Positions 1-6,349 of a DNA stretch of 14,355 bases are shown one piece after another. The translations under genes were made by a program, and so were the position numbers. The stretch's first letter is position 1. Each line of letters begins with the position of its first letter. Source of the DNA: SFLA01 sp964485815. GTDB taxonomy: Bacteria; Bacillota; Clostridia; Oscillospirales; CAG-382. The notes beneath the pieces are model-generated. The model saw only the letters and a list, made by a program, of their open reading frames with translations. It searched no databases and was not told the origin of the DNA. The stretch is taken from assembly GCA_964485815.1 (NCBI GenBank), contig CAZAJX010000040.1, positions 1-14,355 of the forward strand, written 5' to 3'.

Positions 1-700
1 GATAGGTATCGAAGGAGGAGAACGCCTGCGCGCCTGCCCATTCGTTCTGCATAATACCGAGGAAGTTTACCATCTGGTTGCAGAGGGTTGCAAGGTGGCT
101 TGCGGGAGAAGAGGTGATCTTGCCGGGAACGCCGCCCAAGCCTTCCTGAATAAGCTGCTTTAAGGACCAACCTGCGCAGTAACCGGTAAGCATGGAAAGA
201 TCGTGAATGTGCATATCGCCGTTGATGTGAGCGGAAGCAACCTCGTCGTCATAAACCTCGCTCAACCAATAGTTTGCGGTGATAGAGCCGGAGTTGTGAA
301 GGATAAGACCGCCTACGGAATAGGTAACGGTGGAATTTTCCTTAACGCGCCAGTCCGCAACCTTTACGTAATCGTCAACCAGCTTTTTATAGTCCAGCAC
401 GGAGCTCTTTACCTGACGGAGCTTCTCTCTGTTGCGGCGGTAAAGGATATATGCCTTTGCAACGTCGCCGTATCCGGACTGGATAAGCACGGATTCAACG
501 CTGTCCTGAATATCCTCTACGGATACAAGACCGTCTTTTATCTTGCTTTCAAAATCTGCGGTAACCTTGAGTGCTATAAAATCGATAACCGATATATTGT
601 AGTTCTTTTCCTGTGCGTCAAAAGCCGCTTTTATAGCGTGAGTGATCTTGGAAATATCAAAATCATTGATTTTTCCGTCTCTTTTAATAACCTGATACAT
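1..700 (-). CDS. nrdD: Anaerobic ribonucleoside-triphosphate reductase (class III), N-terminal part
   Basis: This is the first 233 codons of NrdD; the gene runs off the left edge. Class III reductases convert ribonucleotides to deoxyribonucleotides in the cytoplasm without oxygen, using a glycyl radical. The conceptual translation starts MYQVIKRDGK and looks like an ATP-cone regulatory domain (about residues 1-90). The NRDD core follows with VGGLILHN (129-136), INGDMHIHDLSM (159-170) and NEWAGAQAFSSFD (219-231). The glycyl-radical and zinc-site region is outside the window. Start choice: an AGGAG lies seven bases before the ATG at 700 but only one base before an in-frame ATG at 706, so 700 is preferred. 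The gene has its own promoter with NrdR boxes. The activase gene lies about 2 kb upstream on the same strand instead of directly adjacent. Identification is very secure. Confidence 0.96.
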   Translation of the reverse strand, partial: MYQVIKRDGKINDFDISKITHAIKAAFDAQEKNYNISVIDFIALKVTADFESKIKDGLVSVEDIQDSVESVLIQSGYGDVAKAYILYRRNREKLRQVKSSVLDYKKLVDDYVKVADWRVKENSTVTYSVGGLILHNSGSITANYWLSEVYDDEVASAHINGDMHIHDLSMLTGYCAGWSLKQLIQEGLGGVPGKITSSPASHLATLCNQMVNFLGIMQNEWAGAQAFSSFDTY

Positions 701-745
701 TTTCATGCTCCTTTTACGTTTCTTTTTTATTTGTCAGCGAGATTG

Positions 746-774
746 AGTATATCACACGATTTCGTGTTTGTCAA
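746..774 (-). promoter_or_regulatory. Sigma-A-type promoter of nrdD
   Basis: Read on the minus strand, TTGACA (769-774), a 17-base spacer and TATACT (746-751) form a near-consensus housekeeping promoter. Transcription should begin near 739, giving a leader of about 40 bases before the ATG at 700. The spacer contains the proximal NrdR-like palindrome, so bound repressor would cover the promoter core. Confidence 0.85.
754..767. promoter_or_regulatory. NrdR-like box, proximal, within the promoter spacer
   Basis: ACACGATTTCGTGT is a palindrome with the ACAC/GTGT arms of an NrdR box but a core two bases shorter than the 16-bp consensus. Its centre is 31 bp from the centre of the perfect box at 784-799. 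Known NrdR boxes occur in pairs about three helical turns apart, which supports a functional pair. It sits between -35 and -10. Confidence 0.6.
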
Positions 775-783
775 TAGGAGAAA

Positions 784-799
784 ACACTATATATTGTGT
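784..799. promoter_or_regulatory. NrdR box, distal and perfect
   Basis: ACACTATATATTGTGT fits the known NrdR box consensus (ACAC, then an AT-rich core, then GTGT, 16 bp). NrdR is the ATP/dATP-sensing repressor of ribonucleotide reductase genes. The box lies just upstream of the -35 element of the nrdD promoter. Confidence 0.85.
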
Positions 800-839
800 T
801 TTTATATATAAGATGTTGTGTTTTGAGTAAATATGAATG

Positions 840-1118
840 TTTATTCCAAAGGGTGTGAGAAATGCGAAACGAGAAACTCGGAGCACGAAACGAGGAACTG
901 TGGTTGTTTTTTGCCAAAGCAGCAAAAAATTGAGTAGGCGAAAACTTATCCGCCTATTACGCCTTTGTGCCGAATTTCTGTCCGTCAGGCTACGATTTCG
1001 CTATCCCTTTTTCTCGCCTACACCTCACGATGTAACTTCGGGAGTCGCTTTTGAGTTCGTCGGGAACCACGCCTCGACGGACTTTTACCACAGAGCATTG
1101 ATATGCCCATCATATCGC
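840..1118. other. Gene-free intergenic stretch with inverted repeats
   Basis: I see no convincing gene here. The 107-codon plus-strand open frame (837-1160) has no ribosome binding site, has an Arg/Phe-rich composition and runs into a terminator hairpin, so I reject it. The DNA has several structures. There is a TTTTTTGC/GCAAAAAA hairpin (907-914 with 922-929). GTAGGCGA (934-941) is inverted at 1014-1021. A long-range stem pairs 980-986 and 988-990 with 1071-1073 and 1076-1082 (10 bp). A near-perfect 14-bp direct repeat, CGAAACGAG(A/G)AACT, lies at 865-878 and 886-899. It could be a structured RNA or a dispersed intergenic repeat; function is unknown. Confidence 0.45.
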
Positions 1119-1119
1119 A

Positions 1120-1153
1120 AAAATCCCGCACATTTTGTTCTGTGCGGGATTTT
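1120..1153 (-). terminator. Intrinsic terminator after the lipoprotein gene
   Basis: A 13-bp stem (AAAATCCCGCACA at 1120-1132 with its complement at 1141-1153) closes an 8-base loop. On the minus strand it ends in a short T run (TTTTTG). It lies about 40 bases past the stop of the gene at 1195-2103. Confidence 0.8.
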
Positions 1154-1194
1154 ATTATAGGGAATTAGCTGCTTTAGAAAGCCAATAGATAACA

Positions 1195-2103
1195 CTAGTC
1201 TATTTGCGAATATGCTATCGCTCCGATTGTCATGCCATCAGATTCGTAAGAAAACTTTATACTTACAAACACTACACCATCAGAATTAGTTGTTAACTCG
1301 GGCTGTGCTGACATAAAACCGGTTAATTCTAGCGATTTAAGTTCAGACAACAGTACATCTGCTGACAATTCGATTGCCGTTGCACTTATGTCAGTTATCA
1401 GTGTATTATATTTATTCACATTATACCCATTGTATCCAGATATTTCGCCGGATCTATCAATCCAAATCGAAATGGTTTCATCCGTTGGATATCCACAAAC
1501 ATATCTTTTATACAACAACGCGTATCTTCCCAAAACGTCAGTAAATGCTCCTTCATATTCAAAGTTAGAGAAAAACGGTTCAGAAATCACAGTTAAGAGA
1601 AAATCATCAGCAATTTCTTTTACTCTCTCTTCAGACATTATGGGATATCCTTCATCAGGATTGTACGGTTTGGTATAGAAACACACAGTGTCAGAATCAT
1701 GCAAAAATGCTATTTTTTCGTCATCCAAAACATAGAAATCATACACACTGTAAAACGTTCCTTCCTTTATTGCCGTACTATCCTGTGAAATTACTTCGCT
1801 ATAGGAATAATTCAATGTTTTTTGCGCATCCATAGGATGTTTCTTCGCAGCTTCAACATCTGTCAGTTGTGTTCTTTCTAAGGACATGTTCAATCCGAAC
1901 TCTGCCGAATCCTTAAAATTTTTAAAAGTGTCTTGTGAAACACCTTCAGAAAATGTAATCAAAAATATTTTATCCGATTTAACATCATTTTCTTCACCGT
2001 CGGACGTATTCACAGAATTGCCATCCAACCTCGAATCAATCCCACATGAACACACGCTCAAAGTCAAGGTGGCCAAAATAATCAATATTACGATTTTCTT
2101 CAT
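1195..2103 (-). CDS. Lipoprotein of unknown function (302 aa)
   Basis: I do not recognise a family. The start is supported by AGGAGG eight bases upstream of the ATG. The N-terminus has a Lys pair, a hydrophobic stretch (residues 4-17) and two candidate lipobox cysteines (C18 in LSVC, C20 in VCSC), so export and lipid anchoring outside the membrane are likely. A short polar linker follows (about 21-43), then a mixed alpha/beta region with no catalytic motif I can name; the only other cysteines are isolated ones. Near the middle, DGYPIMSEERVKEIADDFL-like sequence resembles small secreted Clostridia domains, which is not diagnostic. The gene begins 15 bases after the last codon of the pseudogene at 2119-2489 and probably shares its promoter. 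By eye its base composition is more AT-rich than nrdD, galM or the ABC genes, suggesting separate origin. Confidence 0.8.
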   Translation of the reverse strand: MKKIVILIILATLTLSVCSCGIDSRLDGNSVNTSDGEENDVKSDKIFLITFSEGVSQDTFKNFKDSAEFGLNMSLERTQLTDVEAAKKHPMDAQKTLNYSYSEVISQDSTAIKEGTFYSVYDFYVLDDEKIAFLHDSDTVCFYTKPYNPDEGYPIMSEERVKEIADDFLLTVISEPFFSNFEYEGAFTDVLGRYALLYKRYVCGYPTDETISIWIDRSGEISGYNGYNVNKYNTLITDISATAIELSADVLLSELKSLELTGFMSAQPELTTNSDGVVFVSIKFSYESDGMTIGAIAYSQID

Positions 2104-2118
2104 TATGATAGCCTCCTA

Positions 2119-2489
2119 TTAATGATTCAAATATTGAATGGTGTCGCCAACAATCACTATTGGATACTGGCCTCTAGAACCATTTTCATACAAGACATTG
2201 TTTCCGGCATTTTCAAGTCCCACTTGAATACAACTTGCAATATCGGAGTTGTCATTAAGCGCCTCCAAAAAGCCTTTCAAAAAAGCGTCGGAGTCTGAAG
2301 GGTAAACTGTTTGACTCGTTCCAAGAACAAACCGTGCACCCTTTTTGTATGTTGAATCAACGAGATTATATATGTGTCCGGTTCATAAGTGTTTTCCGTG
2401 TTCTCCACAGCGTAAACAGTATTAAAGGGGAAAACGGAAAAGACAAACAAAACAGCGAGAAGAAATGCTGAAAGTTTATACTTTTTCAT
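2119..2489 (-). pseudogene. Frameshifted, probably internally deleted secreted protein
   Basis: The frame opening at 2489, preceded by AAGGAG, encodes a clear signal peptide (KKYKLSAFLLAVLFVFSVF, Ala-type cleavage near VYA, residues 25-27). It continues for about 13 more meaningful residues and stops after 70 codons. Another frame, open from about 2387, reads TGHIYNLVDSTYKKGARF, then VLGTSQTVYPSDSDAFLKGF and on to a stop at 2119-2121. It ends VIVGDTIQYLNH, like the natural end of a folded domain. The two frames join near 2371-2387. The product would be only about 120 residues, so a larger internal part may have been lost. The GARFVLG-type strand with a following helix faintly recalls the C-terminal part of caspase/CHAT or C25-like secreted peptidases, a weak guess. 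A sequencing frameshift cannot be excluded. Confidence 0.7.
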
Positions 2490-2524
2490 CTTAAATCTCC
2501 TTAATATTATTCAGTTGTTGGATA

Positions 2525-2552
2525 GCGCACAGAAGCCTATTCTTCTATGCGC
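2525..2552 (-). other. Leader hairpin without T run
   Basis: On the minus-strand transcript GCGCATAGAAG pairs with CTTCTGTGCGC (11 bp, one G-U pair) around a six-base loop. No U tract follows, so it is not a simple terminator. It overlaps the last codons of the leader ORF and lies about 36 bases before the start of the pseudogene. Confidence 0.55.
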
Positions 2553-2619
2553 GGGTATTATTACCGTGTGTTCTTGCGTATGCCCGCGAAGGGCGGTTTG
2601 TGTGATTAAGTATACGCAT
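2545..2619 (-). CDS. Small leader ORF (24 aa), putative
   Basis: A short frame encoding MRILNHTNRP then SRAYARTHGNNTRA ends with TAG. It is preceded by a strong AAAAGGAGG eight bases before the ATG, a better site than several real genes here. It lies directly after a promoter (2672-2700) and upstream of the secreted-protein pseudogene. The peptide is basic, with no signal peptide. Its start codon lies at the foot of one potential hairpin (TGCGTAT/ATACGCA) and its stop codon lies within a second one (2525-2552). This layout resembles regulatory leader peptides, but there is no obvious codon run and the downstream ribosome binding site is not visibly sequestered. Expression is inferred only. 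Confidence 0.45.
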   Translation of the reverse strand: MRILNHTNRPSRAYARTHGNNTRA

Positions 2620-2671
2620 AAAATCGTCCTCCTTTTGGTATCTTTAAAGGAAATGTTTTCCTCTGATTACA

Positions 2672-2700
2672 GATTAACATACGCATATACACTTTGTCAA
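2672..2700 (-). promoter_or_regulatory. Promoter of the leader ORF/pseudogene/lipoprotein unit
   Basis: On the minus strand TTGACA (2695-2700) is followed, after 17 bases, by TTAATC (2672-2677), or after 18 bases by TAATCT. The -35 is perfect and the -10 weak. The -10 region is part of a motif (GATTAACATACGCATA on the plus strand) repeated over the leader start codon at 2604-2620, so a regulator could bind both. Confidence 0.65.
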
Positions 2701-2713
2701 TAGTAAATACTGC

Positions 2714-2742
2714 AAAATCCCGCGATATTATCGCGGGATTTT
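2714..2742 (-). terminator. Intrinsic terminator after the NrdD activase gene
   Basis: AAAATCCCGCGATA (2714-2727) and its perfect complement (2729-2742) form a 14-bp palindrome with T-rich ends on both strands. It starts three bases past the stop codon of the activase gene and shields the promoter that follows. Confidence 0.8.
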
Positions 2743-2744
2743 AC

Positions 2745-3431
2745 CTATATGCCTCGCAGTTGCGCGTTTGGTACGTGCTTTTTCGCGGCGTTAAGAAGAG
2801 ACACCATTTCCTCCCCCGAAAGTCCTTTGCAGGCGGGGTCGATAAGCGCGCCCGAATCCACAAAGTTTTGCAGAAAATATTTTTCCTCCCCACTAATGAG
2901 GGATGCAAGTTCCGATATGCTTTCTTCCGTATGATAGCCCTTTACGCAGGTGGTGCGGAACTCGTGGTCGATACCCGAAGCGCACAGAATTTCTATACTC
3001 TCACGCACCTTTTCAGTATCTGCTTTGACGCCGCAGGTGAGAGAGTACAGAGGCAGACTGTTTTTAATATCCATAGCCACGTAATCCGCAAGACCGTGAG
3101 CCAGAATTTCTTTTAATTTTGCGGGGAAGAAGCCGTTTGTATCCAATTTGACCTTAAAGCCCGCTTCCTTTATTTTTGACAGAAAGAGCATAATGTCCCC
3201 TCTCAAGAGAGGCTCGCCACCCGTAACGCAGACTCCGTCCAAAAGTCCCACACGGGTAGAAAGGAAGGAAAAGAATTTTTCCTCGGTCATTACGGTTTTG
3301 GGCGCTTCAAGCACGAGAGAGGAATTGTGGCAAAAGGGACAGCGAAGATTACATCCTGCCAAAAACACCGTGCAGGCACAATGACCGGGGTAATCCAGCA
3401 GTGTTAATTTTTGTATGCCGTTTATATCCAT
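2745..3431 (-). CDS. nrdG: Anaerobic ribonucleotide reductase-activating protein (radical SAM)
   Basis: This 228-residue radical SAM enzyme would use a [4Fe-4S] cluster and S-adenosylmethionine to install the glycyl radical on NrdD. The cluster motif is CNLRCPFC (C27, C31, C34). Further family features are LLDYPGHCACTVFLAGC (11-27), VTGGEPLL (69-76), KLDTNG (95-100) and VAMDIKN (118-124). The pattern matches the NrdG2 type (TIGR02495 style) more than the short Escherichia coli NrdG. The start at 3431 is chosen because AAGGAGG lies eight bases upstream; an upstream in-frame start at 3482 would fall inside the promoter. The gene has its own terminator and is separated from nrdD by an AT-rich block, although both are on the same strand. 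I see no NrdR box here. Confidence 0.93.
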   Translation of the reverse strand: MDINGIQKLTLLDYPGHCACTVFLAGCNLRCPFCHNSSLVLEAPKTVMTEEKFFSFLSTRVGLLDGVCVTGGEPLLRGDIMLFLSKIKEAGFKVKLDTNGFFPAKLKEILAHGLADYVAMDIKNSLPLYSLTCGVKADTEKVRESIEILCASGIDHEFRTTCVKGYHTEESISELASLISGEEKYFLQNFVDSGALIDPACKGLSGEEMVSLLNAAKKHVPNAQLRGI

Positions 3432-3453
3432 AAATAATCCCTCCTTCCTATAT

Positions 3454-3482
3454 ATTATACACCATAATCCCGTTAAAAGCAA
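3454..3482 (-). promoter_or_regulatory. Promoter of the activase gene
   Basis: On the minus strand TTGCTT (3477-3482), 17 bases and TATAAT (3454-3459). The -10 is perfect and the -35 weak. The leader is only about 15-20 bases. The -35 lies seven bases from the -35 of the divergent galM promoter. Confidence 0.7.
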
Positions 3483-3489
3483 CTTTTTA

Positions 3490-3518
3490 TTGACACGATT
3501 TTTCAGTTGGTGTATAAT
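3490..3518 (+). promoter_or_regulatory. Promoter of galM and the phosphoesterase gene
   Basis: TTGACA (3490-3495), a 17-base spacer and TATAAT (3513-3518) are a perfect consensus promoter. Transcription should start near 3525, only a few bases before the GGAGG at 3528-3532. Confidence 0.88.
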
Positions 3519-3542
3519 ATCCTTAGCGGAGGAATGAATACT

Positions 3543-4457
3543 ATGGTAGCAAAAAGAGATTTTTACGGCATAGATGAATACTTACTTTCCACCCCCGCCC
3601 TTTCCGTAACGGTTATGACCTTGGGCGCAACGGTGAAGAGCATAAAATTCGGCGGCAGAGAACTTACGTTGAATTACGATACTCCCCAAAAATATATGGA
3701 TACCACCTGCTATCCCGGCGCGCTGGTGGGCAGATATGCAAACCGTATAAAAGCGGGAAAGATAAATATTAACGGGAAAGAATACACTCTCGATAAAAAC
3801 AACGGCGCAAACCACCTGCACGGCGGCTTTAACGGCAGCGATAAAAAGATATGGACGGTTAAAGAAGTAACGGAAAACAGCGTCTTTTTGGAGTGTGCGC
3901 TTTTAGACGGTGAGTGCGGCTACCCCGGAAATCTGACCATGGGTGCAAAATACACGGTGGAGGACAACCGCCTGCGTATAGATTTTTACGGCGAAAGCGA
4001 TGCTGATACCATATACGCACCCACGACTCATACGTATTTTAACCTTGGGGGCACACCCACGGTACACGGCACGGTATTAACCATAAACGCCGACGAATAC
4101 GTGGCGGTGGACGATGAGCTTATTCCCACGGAGGTAAAAAAAGCAGACGGGGTGTTTGATTTTAAAAACGGCAGAGCTTTGGAGGAAAACTACGACCACT
4201 GCTTTATTTTAAAGGACGGCAAGTGCGCCTTTTCCGCACAGGCGGGGGGAATTAAAATGAGCTTCGATACGGATTTCCCCGCCATACAGCTTTACACCGG
4301 CGAATTTTTAAAGGACGGATTCGAAAAAAACTCCGGCTTTGCCGCCGAACCCGAATATTGCCCTGACAGCCCAAACAGACCCGAATTTCTCTCCCCACTG
4401 CTTAAAAAGGGCGAGAAGTTTTGTAAATACGTAGAGTATACATTTGAACAGCACTAA
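3543..4457 (+). CDS. galM: Aldose 1-epimerase (galactose mutarotase)
   Basis: This 304-residue cytoplasmic enzyme interconverts the alpha and beta anomers of galactose, glucose and related aldoses, feeding the Leloir pathway. Family motifs are in order: GALVGRYANRI (59-69), NHLHGG (90-95, H93 acid/base position), TTHTYFNLGG (161-170, H163) and AAEPEYCPDSPN (267-278). E269 takes the catalytic base position, where many homologues read LETQ. The usual length is about 340, so it is slightly compact but complete. Start choice: a GTG at 3507 lies within the promoter. ATG 3534 is only one base from GGAGG, so ATG 3543, ten bases away, is favoured. It is the first gene of a two-gene operon; no other galactose gene is in view, and the sugar it serves is unknown. 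Confidence 0.92.
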   Translation: MVAKRDFYGIDEYLLSTPALSVTVMTLGATVKSIKFGGRELTLNYDTPQKYMDTTCYPGALVGRYANRIKAGKININGKEYTLDKNNGANHLHGGFNGSDKKIWTVKEVTENSVFLECALLDGECGYPGNLTMGAKYTVEDNRLRIDFYGESDADTIYAPTTHTYFNLGGTPTVHGTVLTINADEYVAVDDELIPTEVKKADGVFDFKNGRALEENYDHCFILKDGKCAFSAQAGGIKMSFDTDFPAIQLYTGEFLKDGFEKNSGFAAEPEYCPDSPNRPEFLSPLLKKGEKFCKYVEYTFEQH

Positions 4458-4468
4458 GGAGGCGGAGT

Positions 4469-6106
4469 ATGAGAAAAAGCAGTATTGTAAAAAGGTTTTT
4501 ACCTCTTTTTTTGACAGCATTATTATTGGGAGGTTGTGTAAGCGATATGGAGAATTCCAACTTATATGAAAATTCCCTCTCGGAAGACGTATCTGACGAG
4601 ATTTCCGAAGCTTCTGCCGAAGAGGACACATCAGAAGAGGTTTCCGACGATACCGATACGCCCGCACCCGTGATCTCGGTTGAGAAAACCGAATTTTCCG
4701 TGGGCGAAACTATAAGCATTAATTACGAAAACACCGACGAAAAGGATTGGATCGGCTTTTATCCCGAGGGAGCAGACCCCGGAACGGTAAACTCCATAAT
4801 ATGGAAATATTCTGTGGGAAGCGGTGTAGCCTCCTTCAACTCTTCGGCTTTGGGAGAAGCGGGAGTGTATTGGGCTTTTCTGTGCGATAACGATGGGTAT
4901 CAGGTTCTGGATATGCTGGAAATAACCCTGCTGGACAATGACAAAACCGATTACGGCGCAAAATCCGCAACAGTGAACGCCCGAACGGAAGACGGATTCA
5001 GCCGTATTGAGGTTACGGTTACGCCCGGTACCGAAAAAGAAATAACCTACCGATTATACTGGAGCGCGGAAAACAAGCGTTTGGACGGCTACGAGCCCCT
5101 TTATACCGTTACTCATTCGGGAACGGACAGCTTTGAGATCAGACTTAACGATGGACTCTTTATGCCCGAAGAAGCGGACGGTATTGAGGTCGCAGTGGCA
5201 AAGGGCGCGTCGAATTCGGTATTTGTGCCCGTATCCGAAAGTCTTAAAGTGCCCGAATCAAAGCTGTTGTATAAATTCAACGTGCTGACGGATCTGCACA
5301 TAACGCCGTCCCGTCCCCAGCACACAAGCCACCTTTCCCTCGCTTTTGCCGATATAATTTCCTTTGGCGACAGCGTTGCCATATTTACCTGCGGGGATAA
5401 TACGGACAGAGGCACGCGGGAGGAATATGCGCTTTTGCTTGAAACCGTGAACAAAGCAGGAAGCAAGCTGCCCGATATATATTACGCATTGGGCAACCAC
5501 GATATAGTTTACAACAACAACGCGGGATATTCGGCGCAAATAAACCTGTTCAAAAACAATTTTGATCTGAACGCGCCTTATTATTCCGTAGAGCTGATGG
5601 GAAACCGCTTTATCGTGCTGGGCTCGGATACGCTTTCCGCCACGGGAACGGTGGGCAAAGAACAACTTGAATGGCTGAAATCGGAGCTTATGAAAACAAA
5701 CGGCGCGCCCGTGTTTATTTTCCTCCATCAGCCTCTTATCGAAACGGTTTCGGGATCGCTGTATTCGCTGGATAACGAAATTCAGGATTGGTACGGTATA
5801 TACGATTCCGCAGAAGAAATACGGGAAATTTTAAAGAATTATCCCAATGCGTTTCTGTTTACGGGACACACCCATTGGTCCCTTGAAAGTTATCAGCCCG
5901 TGCTGTTGGGCAGAGGCGAAGATGCTAATTTCGTGAACTGCGCATCTGTCGGATATCTCTGGAACGATCTTGATACAGCTACCGGCGGCTCCGAAGGCTT
6001 TTACGTGGAAGTGTACGAGGATTATATCCTTCTCCGCGGACGGGAATTTATTAAAGGAAATTGGTGCGCCGCCGCACAATTCAAAATCCCCGTTTATAAA
6101 GATTAA
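4469..6106 (+). CDS. Calcineurin-like metallophosphoesterase lipoprotein
   Basis: A 545-residue exported protein. The signal peptide ends in a perfect lipobox, LGGC (C23), so it is likely anchored to the outer face of the membrane. An acidic Ser/Glu/Asp-rich linker (about 28-65) is followed by two beta-rich, Ig/Fn3-like regions (about 66-155 and 160-258), then a metallophosphoesterase domain (about 268-510). All five metal-site motifs are visible: DLH (D275, H277), GDNTD (309-313), GNHD (342-345), H420 in LHQPL, and GHTH (466-469). The substrate cannot be read from the sequence; such enzymes act on phosphomonoesters, phosphodiesters or nucleotides. The gene starts 11 bases after galM, with AAGGAGG overlapping the galM stop, so the two are co-transcribed. 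Confidence 0.88.
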   Translation: MRKSSIVKRFLPLFLTALLLGGCVSDMENSNLYENSLSEDVSDEISEASAEEDTSEEVSDDTDTPAPVISVEKTEFSVGETISINYENTDEKDWIGFYPEGADPGTVNSIIWKYSVGSGVASFNSSALGEAGVYWAFLCDNDGYQVLDMLEITLLDNDKTDYGAKSATVNARTEDGFSRIEVTVTPGTEKEITYRLYWSAENKRLDGYEPLYTVTHSGTDSFEIRLNDGLFMPEEADGIEVAVAKGASNSVFVPVSESLKVPESKLLYKFNVLTDLHITPSRPQHTSHLSLAFADIISFGDSVAIFTCGDNTDRGTREEYALLLETVNKAGSKLPDIYYALGNHDIVYNNNAGYSAQINLFKNNFDLNAPYYSVELMGNRFIVLGSDTLSATGTVGKEQLEWLKSELMKTNGAPVFIFLHQPLIETVSGSLYSLDNEIQDWYGIYDSAEEIREILKNYPNAFLFTGHTHWSLESYQPVLLGRGEDANFVNCASVGYLWNDLDTATGGSEGFYVEVYEDYILLRGREFIKGNWCAAAQFKIPVYKD

Positions 6107-6114
6107 CCCTATTA

Positions 6115-6136
6115 GTTTTTTTGCAAAGCAAAAAAC
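6115..6136. repeat. AT-rich hairpin after the phosphoesterase gene
   Basis: GTTTTTTTGC (6115-6124) and GCAAAAAAC (6128-6136) form a hairpin with an AAA loop and one unpaired T, nine bases after the stop codon. A near-identical TTTTTTGC/GCAAAAAA hairpin lies at 907-929. It lacks a GC-rich stem, so it is a poor terminator. Confidence 0.45.
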
Positions 6137-6186
6137 GTAATAATCACCATCGAGCGCCACCGTCTATAATAGCCGCGGCTTGGACT

Positions 6187-6217
6187 AAGCGATGGTAAAA
6201 AGCGTTTAGAAACGCAA
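6187..6217 (+). repeat. Dispersed repeat, copy A-left
   Basis: AAGCGATGGTAAAAAGCG followed by TTTAGAAACGCAAAA. It matches the copies at 14069-14099 (same orientation) and 6314-6347 and 14221-14255 (inverted). The GCGTTT/AAACGC part is itself a small hairpin. A further piece, ACCATCGAGCGC (6146-6157), resembles its outer end and can pair with CGATGGT (6190-6196). Confidence 0.75.
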
Positions 6218-6225
6218 AAAATAAA

Positions 6226-6247
6226 AGGAATTTGTTTTCAAATTCCT
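6226..6247 (-). terminator. Possible weak terminator hairpin
   Basis: AGGAATTTG (6226-6234), a TTTT loop and CAAATTCCT (6239-6247) form a 9-bp stem. Only on the minus strand does a T-rich tail follow (TTTATTTTTT), so it would back up termination of leftward transcripts from the gene at 6350-8704. Confidence 0.45.
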
Positions 6248-6268
6248 ACCTTAAAATACACAAAACAA

Positions 6269-6299
6269 AAGACGAGAGATAAACTAAACCTCTCGTCTT
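6269..6299. terminator. Bidirectional terminator between convergent genes
   Basis: AAGACGAGAG (6269-6278) pairs with CTCTCGTCTT (6290-6299) around an 11-base loop. T-rich tails follow on both strands (ATTTTTATTT on plus, TTGTTTTGTG on minus). It separates the rightward galM/phosphoesterase transcript from the leftward solute-binding protein gene. Confidence 0.8.
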
Positions 6300-6313
6300 A
6301 TTTTTATTTGTAT

Positions 6314-6347
6314 TTTGCGTTTCGATCTACAGTTTTTTACCGAGCGC
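6314..6347 (-). repeat. Dispersed repeat, copy A-right (inverted)
   Basis: TTTGCGTTTCGATCTACAG then TTTTTTACCGAGCGC is the inverted counterpart of the copy at 6187. It carries an extra TCG insertion relative to the left copy, as does 14221-14255. It ends two bases before the stop codon of the solute-binding protein gene. Confidence 0.78.
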
Positions 6348-6349
6348 CG

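Noticed and set aside
701..706. ATG at 706 as the start of nrdD
   Set aside because: Only one base separates it from AGGAG, while ATG 700 has a seven-base spacing.
203..811. Plus-strand open frame of 202 codons
   Set aside because: It lies antisense to nrdD and runs across its promoter and NrdR boxes; nrdD has clear family motifs on the other strand.
865..899. CRISPR-like short repeat
   Set aside because: Only two imperfect copies of a 14-bp direct repeat; no array and no cas genes.
837..1160. Plus-strand open frame of 107 codons
   Set aside because: No ribosome binding site, odd Arg/Phe-rich composition, ends inside a terminator hairpin; treated as non-coding.
3432..3500. NrdR box at the activase promoter
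   Set aside because: Only an isolated ACACGATTTT half-like element near 3493; no GTGT arm at the right distance.
5113..5728. Two minus-strand open frames inside the phosphoesterase gene
   Set aside because: They overlap the catalytic motifs of the plus-strand gene and have no ribosome binding site.
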